Below are positions 44,735 to 51,710 of a stretch of DNA of 64,000 nucleotides, piece by piece; position 1 is the stretch's first letter, and each line of letters starts with the position of its first letter. Under the pieces are notes generated by a model, which saw only the letters and a list, made by a program, of their open reading frames with translations, did not search any database and was not told where the DNA came from. The stretch is taken from NCBI GenBank assembly GCA_009693045.1, contig SHXZ01000012.1, positions 1 through 64,000 of the forward strand. Direction: 5' to 3'. Both the position numbers and the translations under genes were made by a program. Origin of the DNA: Dehalococcoidia bacterium. GTDB lineage: Bacteria; Chloroflexota; Dehalococcoidia; Lucifugimonadales; SHYT01.

Positions 44735-44767
44735 CGAGCGCGCTGCGTTGGTAAGCCCCGCGTGTGC

Positions 44768-44773
44768 TATACT
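44768..44773 (+). promoter_or_regulatory. -10 box of rpsT
   Basis: TGC-TATACT, an extended -10, 86 bases before the rpsT start. Confidence 0.5.
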
Positions 44774-44859
44774 AACCGAGTCGTTTACTAGCATTCTGCC
44801 CGTTAGGCTCCGCGCATTTCACGAGACGCAATTCTGCTTGCCAGCAACAAGGAGGCGCC

Positions 44860-45114
44860 GTGCCCAGCGACAAATCACACCGGGTTTCAGTGCGCAAGGC
44901 CGCCCGCAACCAGGCCGTGCGCAGCGCAACGAGGACCGCCCGCCGCAAGGGCATGAGCGCCGCGCAGGAAAAGGACGCCAACGCGCCCGAGCTCGTCAAG
45001 GCGGCGGTGGCCCAGCTGGATCGAGCCGCGCGCAAGCGTGTGATCCACCCCAACAAGGCCGCACGCCACAAGTCGCAGCTTATGCGCGCGTTGCGGCAGG
45101 GCCAGGCGCAATAG
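44860..45114 (+). CDS. rpsT: 30S ribosomal protein S20
   Basis: 84 basic residues, the normal size: HRVSVRKAARNQAVRSATRTARRKG at the start and the family end AARKRVIHPNKAARHKSQLMRAL. It binds 16S rRNA early in assembly. GTG start with AAGGAGG seven bases upstream. Confidence 0.95.
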   Translation: MPSDKSHRVSVRKAARNQAVRSATRTARRKGMSAAQEKDANAPELVKAAVAQLDRAARKRVIHPNKAARHKSQLMRALRQGQAQ

Positions 45115-45235
45115 GCCTAGCGCGCTGTTGGGCGTCTTTCATGGCGCTGGGGGGGCTGACATACACGGGGCAGCAGGGCAACCTCAGGGCTGCGTCCGTT
45201 TGGTTTTGGCAACTGCCCGCTCTCGGAGTTCCAAC

Positions 45236-45679
45236 ATGGCGAAACCTCAAAAGCAATCCGTCGCTTTGGTTATTCCCAACCCGAGTGACCCGTCCGACAT
45301 TCTGGCGGTGCGGCGTCCACTGGATGACGACGAGCTTCCTGGGGTCTGGGGGCTTCCCGCGGGCTCGCTGAGAGGCAGCGAGACGGCAGAAGGCGCGGCA
45401 CGGCGCGTCGCCCGAGACAAGCTTGGCATCGCACTACACCGCCTTGAGCCTATTGCCGTGGGTGACCAGGAACGCATGGCGTATTCCATCACGATGACGT
45501 TGTTCCGTGGACACCTAGCCGGCGGCGCGCCCACCTTGCCCGCCAAACAGGAAGGGCCAGCCGTCACCTACTACGCCGATTGGCGCTGGTCCCGCCCGGC
45601 CACGCTGGAGGAGGGCGCGCTCCGCGGCTCCCTTTGCTGCCAGCTCTGCCTCCAGCACTACCAGACAAGTCTCCGCTGA
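45236..45679 (+). CDS. Nudix-fold protein with degenerate Nudix box
   Basis: 147 residues. The fold is clear (SVALVIPNPSDPSDILAVRRP, LPGVWGLPAGSL), but the box GSLRGSETAEGAARRVARDKLGI lacks the REUxEE core: the metal-binding glutamates are replaced (RVARD). It may be a non-catalytic or altered-substrate member. ATG 45236 has CGGAG upstream; the frame opens at 45128. Confidence 0.7.
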   Translation: MAKPQKQSVALVIPNPSDPSDILAVRRPLDDDELPGVWGLPAGSLRGSETAEGAARRVARDKLGIALHRLEPIAVGDQERMAYSITMTLFRGHLAGGAPTLPAKQEGPAVTYYADWRWSRPATLEEGALRGSLCCQLCLQHYQTSLR

Positions 45680-45697
45680 CCGCCAGACCGCCTAGAA

Positions 45698-46939
45698 ATG
45701 CCAGGACCAGAAACACCATCACCCGTCACGTCCTCCCTCAGCGTTTCTTTGCGGCCCCGGGTCACCGTCAACTACTTTCACGAGATAGCCCTTAAGGGCC
45801 TCAACCGCCGGATGTTCACCCGGCAGGCGGCTGACAACCTCAAGAGGGCCATCCAGGACACGGATAGCCGTATCGTTGAGCGGCGGGACATGGGCGCGAC
45901 GCTCTCCTACCCCGGGGACGCTAAGTGGCCGTTCATGGCGGAGCGCCTGGAGCGGCTCTTCGGCGTGGAGCGTTTTGCACGCGCCTACCCGGTCACACTA
46001 TCCATGGACGCCATCAGGGAGACGGTGGGCGCGTTGCTCGCCCTCGTTGCTTTACCCAAGACGTTTCGCATCTCAGCCAGCAGGGCGGACAAGTCGTTTC
46101 CGCTCACGTCGCCTGAGATCAACGCTCAGCTCGGCGCCTGGGTCCGCCGCCGCACCGGCATGACCGTGGACCTGGACGACCCGGGCCTGGACATCCGGGT
46201 GCACCTCCGCGACCGCACCGCCTGGCTCTCACTGGAGGAGCGCCGGGGGCTTGGCGGCATGCCCATCGGCGTAAGCGGCCGCGTGGCCGCGCTCCTCTCT
46301 GGCGGAATAGACTCTCCGGTGGCTGCGTACCGCGTCATGTCCCGCGGCTGCCCCGTCACCTTCATCCACTTCCACAGCTTCCCGCTGGTGGAAGGCTCGT
46401 CCCGCGAGAAGGCGAAAGAGCTGGTGGACATGCTGACGCGGTACCAGTTCCGGTCGCGGTTGCACCTGGTCTCGCTCGCGGAAATCCAGAAGCGCGTGCT
46501 CCTCGCCGCCGAGCCGGACTACCGCGTCGTGCTTTACCGCCGCTTCATGCTCCGCATCGCCGAGGCCATCGCCCTCAAGGAAGGCGCGCTGGCGCTGGTG
46601 ACGGGAGAAAGCGTGGGGCAGGTGAGCTCGCAGACGCTGGAGAACATGCTGGCCATCAACGCGGTGATGACGCGTCTGCCCGTCCTGCGCCCGCTCGTCG
46701 CCGCTGACAAGGAGGAGATCGTCCGCATGGCGCGCGCGCTCGGCACGTACGAGGTGTCCATCCAGCCGGACGAGGACTGCTGCTCGCTCTTCGTGCCGCC
46801 GCACCCGGTCACCCGCTCGACGCCGGAGACCGCCGCCGCGCAAGAGAAGGACCTGGACGTGGAGGGCTTGGTGAGCGAGGCTGTGGCGAACGCGGAACTG
46901 TGGCGCGCCGCATGGCCGGAGCGTGGGCCTGCAGGTTAG
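45698..46939 (+). CDS. thiI: tRNA 4-thiouridine synthase ThiI
   Basis: 413 residues: N-terminal ferredoxin-like region, THUMP domain (about 70-185), and a PP-loop ATPase with ALLSGGIDSPVAAYRVM and FIHFHSFP, then VTGESVGQVSSQTLENM and IRMARALGTYEVSIQPDEDCCSLF. There is no rhodanese domain, so sulfur transfer would use the Cys of the core or another donor. It makes s4U in tRNA and can feed thiamine synthesis. Confidence 0.93.
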   Translation: MPGPETPSPVTSSLSVSLRPRVTVNYFHEIALKGLNRRMFTRQAADNLKRAIQDTDSRIVERRDMGATLSYPGDAKWPFMAERLERLFGVERFARAYPVTLSMDAIRETVGALLALVALPKTFRISASRADKSFPLTSPEINAQLGAWVRRRTGMTVDLDDPGLDIRVHLRDRTAWLSLEERRGLGGMPIGVSGRVAALLSGGIDSPVAAYRVMSRGCPVTFIHFHSFPLVEGSSREKAKELVDMLTRYQFRSRLHLVSLAEIQKRVLLAAEPDYRVVLYRRFMLRIAEAIALKEGALALVTGESVGQVSSQTLENMLAINAVMTRLPVLRPLVAADKEEIVRMARALGTYEVSIQPDEDCCSLFVPPHPVTRSTPETAAAQEKDLDVEGLVSEAVANAELWRAAWPERGPAG

Positions 46940-47062
46940 TTGACCATCACTGGCTCCTTGTACGTGAGGAAGGGCCGTAAACCACAATTTGCGCGAGTTC
47001 AGCTTGCCACCGTTCCCTCGACCGTGACTGAGGGCAAAACCCGCCACGCGTTGATCTAATCC

Positions 47063-47214
47063 GGTTCTCTTGCGTTGGTGTTGATGGGGAAGGAAGGCGC
47101 CTCCACCCAACCGCCCCTACCTCACCCCTGGCCCCTCTCCATCGCATGGAGATGGGGAATGTAGTGGGCCAGTACGGCTGCAGGAAGACATATCCACAAC
47201 AACGCAGGAGAACC
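47063..47214. mobile_element. MITE-like element, family 2, copy 1
   Basis: 152 nt, starting GGTTCTCTTGCGTTGGTG and ending in the complement CAACAACGCAGGAGAACC (16 of 18 positions). The middle has CTCACCCCTGGCCCCTCTCCATCGCATGGAG-type palindrome. It matches 57694-57846. The rest of 46940-47325 has no recognisable gene. Confidence 0.75.
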
Positions 47215-47253
47215 TCCCATCCAGGTTGATATGTTCTGCATCCCAGACTCCGG

Positions 47254-47259
47254 TATAAT
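47254..47259 (+). promoter_or_regulatory. -10 box before the 47326 gene
   Basis: TATAAT, 66 bases before the small ORF that precedes the MFS gene. TTGATA lies upstream at 47226 but with a long spacer. Confidence 0.45.
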
Positions 47260-47325
47260 GCAACGAGCGTCCAGTGGCCCGCGAGGTACCTGGATCCAGG
47301 CGCTCCCATGTGGAGGAGATCAATC

Positions 47326-47487
47326 ATGGCAGACCGACTCGGTCGCGCATTCTTCGGCCGCGAGTGTCCCATCGGCCGCGGCACCCACACCGACCTGCCT
47401 CTTATCCACCCGTCCGCTTTTCAGCGCCCCTTTGCTGCTGCCCGCGCTTCCGACGGACCGTCCGCGTCTGTTGAATCGCGCCCATGA
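47326..47487 (+). CDS. Small protein coupled to the MFS transporter, 53 aa
   Basis: ATG 47326 has a strong GGAGGAG site, and its TGA overlaps the MFS ATG (ATGA at 47484-47487), the usual sign of translational coupling. The product begins MADRLGRAFFGRECPIG and ends ASVESRP, with no membrane segment. No family was recognised. It could be a real small protein or a leader ORF that feeds ribosomes to the transporter gene. Confidence 0.6.
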   Translation: MADRLGRAFFGRECPIGRGTHTDLPLIHPSAFQRPFAAARASDGPSASVESRP

Positions 47488-48902
47488 CGCACGTGCTGAG
47501 CCACGTTGAGGCCAAGCGCGTGGAGCGCTCGCTCCGGCTGTCGTCCGCGGAAGGGATGGCCTATGGCGGGATGGCAGGCTTCGGCGACTCGCTCCTCGGG
47601 GCCTATGCCGTCGCGCTCCGAGCCACCAGCTTTGAGATCGGCCTCCTCTCAGCCGTCGCAAACCTCCTGGGTGCTCTCGGCAACGCCCTCAGCTTCCGAT
47701 TTGCCAAAGCCTTGAGTACCCGCAGACGGGTCATTCTGCTGTTCGCGGCGCTCCAGGGGGTCATGTGGCTGCCCATCGTAGCCTTGAGCAATGTGTGGAG
47801 CGAAAACGCGGCGATGCTACTCGTGGCGTTTGTGGGGCTGTACGCCGCGTTTGGCGCCGTCGTGACGCCCTGCTGGAACAGCATCATGGCCGAGGTGCTG
47901 CCCCCGCGCCTTCGCGGACGGTACTTCGGTCTGCGGAGCCGCTACGGCACCCTGAGCACCATGGCCTCCGCCCTAGTTGGCGGCGTGGTCATCTATCTGC
48001 TCCGTGACCACGGGCTGACCGGGTTCGTCGCGGCGTTCCTGGCCGCCTTCACGTTCAGGTGCTTCTCGGTGCTGATGCTCAGCACGCTGTTTGAGCTCCA
48101 CAGCGACGTGAAGCTGGAGCAGAGCGTGCCGCTCCGCCGCTTCCTGGGAGAGCTGGGCCGGACCAACCTCGGACGGACCATGCTTTTCATCATGTCCATG
48201 AACTTTGCCGTGAACTTCGCCGGACCGCAGTTCACGCCCTACATGCTCCGCGAGCTCCACATGAGCTACCTGCTCTTCACCGTCATGGGCGTGGCGACGG
48301 CGCTGGGCACGGTGCTCACGGTGACCCACTGGGGCTTCGCCGCCGACAAGGTCGGCAACCGCCGACTGCTTGCGGCTTCCGGCGTGCTGGTGTCGTTCGT
48401 CCCGATGCTCTGGCTAGTCTCCCCCAATCCGGTGTTCCTGGGGCTGGCAAACTTCTACAGCGGCGCGGCCTGGGCCGGGTTCAACCTCACCTCGGCGAAT
48501 TTCCTCTTTGACGCGACCACGGAGCACAACCGAACCGCCTACCTCGCGCTCTACAACACCGGCGCAGCCCTGGCCGCGATGGCCGGGGCGCTGCTGGGCG
48601 GCTTCTTTGTCGGGCACCTTCCGTTGCTGCTGGGCTCGTCCGCGCTGACGCTCTTCGCCGTCTCCGGCGCGCTCCGGCTGACGGTGACGATCGTCTTCAC
48701 GCCGTTCATCCGCGAGGTGCGGCGCGTGTCCCAGTTCTCCAACCTGGAGGTGTTCCACCTCATGCTCGCGGGCAAGCCTGCGCACCTCCACGCCAGCCAG
48801 GGCCGCATCGAGCGGATGCACATCCCCGCCACCGGCGCCCACCAGCTTGTCAGTCCGCATCTCGCTGATGAGGACGTGGAGCACGTCACGGGGTTCTCAT
48901 AA
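47484..48902 (+). CDS. MFS transporter
   Basis: 472 residues with about twelve hydrophobic segments. An MFS-type loop is seen near residue 145 (PPRLRGRYFGLRSRYGTLS) and a second one with WGFAADKVGNRRLL. N-terminal RSLRLSSAEGMAYGGMAGFGDSLLGAYAVALRA is typical of a Chloroflexi/Firmicutes MFS subgroup with unknown substrate. The last 45 residues are hydrophilic. No drug-specific motif is apparent. Confidence 0.88.
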   Translation: MTHVLSHVEAKRVERSLRLSSAEGMAYGGMAGFGDSLLGAYAVALRATSFEIGLLSAVANLLGALGNALSFRFAKALSTRRRVILLFAALQGVMWLPIVALSNVWSENAAMLLVAFVGLYAAFGAVVTPCWNSIMAEVLPPRLRGRYFGLRSRYGTLSTMASALVGGVVIYLLRDHGLTGFVAAFLAAFTFRCFSVLMLSTLFELHSDVKLEQSVPLRRFLGELGRTNLGRTMLFIMSMNFAVNFAGPQFTPYMLRELHMSYLLFTVMGVATALGTVLTVTHWGFAADKVGNRRLLAASGVLVSFVPMLWLVSPNPVFLGLANFYSGAAWAGFNLTSANFLFDATTEHNRTAYLALYNTGAALAAMAGALLGGFFVGHLPLLLGSSALTLFAVSGALRLTVTIVFTPFIREVRRVSQFSNLEVFHLMLAGKPAHLHASQGRIERMHIPATGAHQLVSPHLADEDVEHVTGFS

Positions 48903-48971
48903 CGTCCGCCACGCCTTTACGCTCCCACCCGCGTGCGCTAAGCTACCATGACACCTTGCGTGGAGGCATTT

Positions 48972-50240
48972 GTGCCCTTCAAGTCGCCGCGCGGCATCCG
49001 CGACCTCCTCCCCGACCAGCAGCCACTGTGGCGACACGTGGAGGACGTTGCAAAAGAAACCGCGCGCCGCTTCGGCTACCAGCGCATTGACACGCCGGTG
49101 TTTGAGCAGGCGGGCCTCTTCGTCCGCGGCGTGGGCCAGGGGACGGACATCGTGGAGAAGGAGATGTACGTCTTCAAGGACCGCGGCGACGAGGAGCTGG
49201 CGCTGCGTCCCGAGGGCACCGCGCCCGTCTGCCGCGCGTACCTGGAGCACGGCATGGCGTCGCTGCCGCAGCCGGTGCGGCTCTACTACCTCAGCCCCAT
49301 CTTCCGGTACGAGCGGCCTCAGGCGGGCCGCTACCGCCAGCACCACCAGTTCGGCGTGGAGGCCGTCGGCGACGGGGACGCCGCCGTGGACGCGGAGATC
49401 ATTGAGCTGGGCTGGCGCTTCACGCAGGCGCTCGGCTTGCGCGACCTGACGCTCGTGCTGAACAGCATCGGCGACAAAGCGTGCCGCCCCGCCTACCTGG
49501 ACTCGCTGCGTGAGCACTACAGAACGCGCCTTGCCGACGTCTGCACCGACTGCCGGATGCGCTACGAGCGGAACATCCTGCGCGTGCTGGACTGCAAGCG
49601 CACCGACTCCAAGTGCCAGGAGGTCGCCGAGTCCGCGCCCCGCATCTCGGAGCGTTTATGCGATGCCTGCCGCGCGCACTGGCGACAGCTCGTCAGCTTC
49701 ATAGAGGCACTGGGCATCCCGTACCGCGTCAACCACCGTCTGGTGCGCGGCCTTGATTACTACACCCGCACCGTGTTTGAGATTCAGCCGCCGGACGAGG
49801 GATCGCAGAGCACCATCCTGGCGGGGGGCCGCTACGACGGGCTAATTGAGGAGCTGGGCGGCAGGCCCACGCCCGGCATCGGCTTCGGCACGGGGATTGA
49901 GCGGCTGGTGGCAAATCTTGAACGGCAGGGCAAGGAGACCGACGTTGCGGCAGCGAGGCCGGACGCGCTGGTGGCGTACATGGGCGCGGCGGCCAAGGAG
50001 CACGCCATCAAGCTGGCCTCGGAGCTACGGCAGCAGGGCCTCTCCGTCCTGCTCGCGCCGCCGGGCAAGAGCCTGAAGGGCCAGCTCCGCCACGCTGACG
50101 CGCTCCACGCCCGCGCCGTGCTCATCCTGGGCGAGGACGAGCTAACCTCCGGCACCGTCTCCGTGAAGGACCTGGCGACGGGGGAGCAGCAGCGGGTGGA
50201 GAGGGGGGAGGTGGGGGGGGCGTTACTCAGATCTAACTGA
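48972..50240 (+). CDS. hisS: Histidyl-tRNA synthetase
   Basis: 422 residues. Class II motifs: FKSPRGIRDLLP at the start, motif 2 YYLSPIFRYERPQAGRYRQHHQFGVE, HisA-type LVRGLDYYTRTVFE and motif 3 GIGFGTGIERL, then the anticodon-binding domain. GTG 48972 with GGAGG six bases upstream gives the usual start; the frame opens at 48948. The very end (GEVGGALLRSN) lies over an eight-G run, so the last residues could be affected by an indel. Confidence 0.94.
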   Translation: MPFKSPRGIRDLLPDQQPLWRHVEDVAKETARRFGYQRIDTPVFEQAGLFVRGVGQGTDIVEKEMYVFKDRGDEELALRPEGTAPVCRAYLEHGMASLPQPVRLYYLSPIFRYERPQAGRYRQHHQFGVEAVGDGDAAVDAEIIELGWRFTQALGLRDLTLVLNSIGDKACRPAYLDSLREHYRTRLADVCTDCRMRYERNILRVLDCKRTDSKCQEVAESAPRISERLCDACRAHWRQLVSFIEALGIPYRVNHRLVRGLDYYTRTVFEIQPPDEGSQSTILAGGRYDGLIEELGGRPTPGIGFGTGIERLVANLERQGKETDVAAARPDALVAYMGAAAKEHAIKLASELRQQGLSVLLAPPGKSLKGQLRHADALHARAVLILGEDELTSGTVSVKDLATGEQQRVERGEVGGALLRSN

Positions 50241-50322
50241 ACTTATACAATAAGACAATCTACCTCTTGACATCGTAGTCTTCCTATGATAATCCGTCTG
50301 CATATTGCCGCGGGAGGACGAT

Positions 50323-50751
50323 GTGTTTAAGCCGGCGCAAGTCGCACAGAACTTGAAGGCCGTGAAGGAGTCCTTAATCGCGTTCGACCAAGGACTGAAA
50401 GAGAACCGAAACCTGGATCGGCGACTCTCACTTTTCCGAGCATGGTATTACATTCCTGAATTGGATGCAGTGGGCCCCAGCAAATTCATAGATTACAAGG
50501 GCATGACTGCGGCAGAATACCTTGACAGATACAGTGCGGATTTGGATGGACGGAAAACGGAGCCGGTGTTGGGAAAATGGTTCGATACCCTAGAGGAAGA
50601 CACACCCGAAGCCCAATACATCGCCGGAAAGGTTTTTGAACCTCTTCACAACCACGGTAAAAGACCGAATATAGCGGCCCGATTTGGTGCCCCTGTTGGG
50701 TGGCGGCTAGAAACGACTCCTCCACAGGCAGCACACAACAGCGGCCAGTAA
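50323..50751 (+). CDS. Hypothetical protein, AT-rich accessory gene
   Basis: About 142 residues from GTG 50323 (GGGAGG upstream). It has VAQNLKAVKESLIAFDQGLKENRNLDRRLS, then RAWYYIPELDAVGPSKFIDYKG and a C-terminal part with FEPLHNHGKRPNIAARFG. No family was recognised; the layout (alpha-helical, YYIPELD...GPSKFI) is compatible with a restriction- or defence-associated small protein, but that is not shown. Codon use is more AT-rich than in hisS or uvrD. Confidence 0.6.
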   Translation: MFKPAQVAQNLKAVKESLIAFDQGLKENRNLDRRLSLFRAWYYIPELDAVGPSKFIDYKGMTAAEYLDRYSADLDGRKTEPVLGKWFDTLEEDTPEAQYIAGKVFEPLHNHGKRPNIAARFGAPVGWRLETTPPQAAHNSGQ

Positions 50752-50904
50752 GAGACTCCCACGAATGAATCTAGGCCTATAGTCGAAGTTTTCTGGCGAG
50801 CGTTCTTAGGTCTGTGCCCAGAAGATCAGGCCATATTGACTCAGCGAATTCTGAACTATAGCAAAAGATGAATGTCTTGTTAAAACCGAGAGGAGGGAGT
50901 TTGC

Positions 50905-51096
50905 ATGATTGATTGGGCACCGTTTGAAGTGGAATTGAAATATCGAGGGTGGGAGAAGAAGGTAGTCAACCACGCGTTGCGTAGTCCAAGGCATCGTGAG
51001 AGAAGCCGTAGAACTTTGCAGCGGGAGACTGCTTCCTTCGCTACGTTCAAAACGGTTCTGGACTTTGAGGCGTTCGTAGACAAAGTGCGGAACTAG
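50905..51096 (+). CDS. Small hypothetical protein, 63 aa
   Basis: ATG 50905 preceded by GAGGAGGGAG. A basic protein (VVNHALRSPRHRERSRRTLQRE) with an aromatic start (MIDWAPFEVELKYRGWEKK). No family recognised. It follows the AT-rich gene at 50323 and could be part of the same acquired segment. The gap 50752-50904 is empty. Confidence 0.5.
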   Translation: MIDWAPFEVELKYRGWEKKVVNHALRSPRHRERSRRTLQRETASFATFKTVLDFEAFVDKVRN

Positions 51097-51214
51097 ATGG
51101 GCTTATAGCCATCTCCTTCGAATAGACCCACTACCTAAACAACCCGACTCACTTTTTAAGGCTTAGGAGGGCTGCGTGCGGCTTCATTGCACTACTCGCC
51201 CAGATGATCGCTTG

Positions 51215-51698
51215 AACCTCACCCCTAACCCCTCTCCATACGATGGAGAGGGGGAATGAGTATGGAAAAGGAACGCAGGCGTCCAGAATCAGGCCTGTGG
51301 TCACGTCTCAAACCAAAGGTCCATGAACTTCGACACGCCCGACGCCAGCGGAGGAACTTCTCTGGCGTCGGATAAGGGGCCGGCAAATATCGGGCGCCAA
51401 GTTCCGGCGTCAACACGCCATGGGCCCATACATTGTTGATTTCTATTGCGTAGAAGCTAAGCTGGTCATAGAAATTGACGGCCCTATCCATGAGCACCAA
51501 CGACAGGCAGATGCCAACCGTCAGGCATCCCTGGAAAGCCAAGGTCTCCATGTGCTGCGCTTCACCAACGAACAGGTCATGACCGCCTTGCCGAAAGTTC
51601 CTGAAACAATCCAAACAACCCTCGGAAAACGCTGACTCGTCGCACTTGCGGCCACATTCCCCCTCTCCACGTAGTGGAGAGGGGTTAGGGGTGAGGTT
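51215..51698. mobile_element. Composite element: DUF559 nuclease remnant between 44-bp inverted repeats
   Basis: Left end 51215-51258 and right end 51655-51698 are inverted copies (39 of 44 positions identical), each itself a CCCCTCTCCA palindrome with CTCACCCCTAACC outside. The DUF559 reading frame begins inside the left repeat (ATG 51256) and stops 19 bases before the right one. The same palindrome occurs at least seven more times in the window, including inside uvrD, which starts 12 bases after this element. Confidence 0.75.
51256..51635 (+). pseudogene. DUF559 endonuclease-like protein, internally damaged
   Basis: Frame 1 gives MSMEKERRRPESGLWSRLK and KVHELRHARRQRRN; after a deletion/frameshift near 51357, another frame gives LWRRIRGRQISGAKFRRQHAMGPYIVDFYC and then KLVIEIDGPIHEHQ, RQADANRQASLESQGLHVLRFTNEQV, LGKR to TGA. 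The core DFYC, EIDG and the helix after it are the DUF559 (PD-(D/E)XK, Vsr-like) signature. The missing segment is the usual 'LTpaErlLW' helix. The intact C-terminal ORF alone starts at 51420. Confidence 0.7.
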
Positions 51699-51710
51699 CA
51701 AAAGATACCA

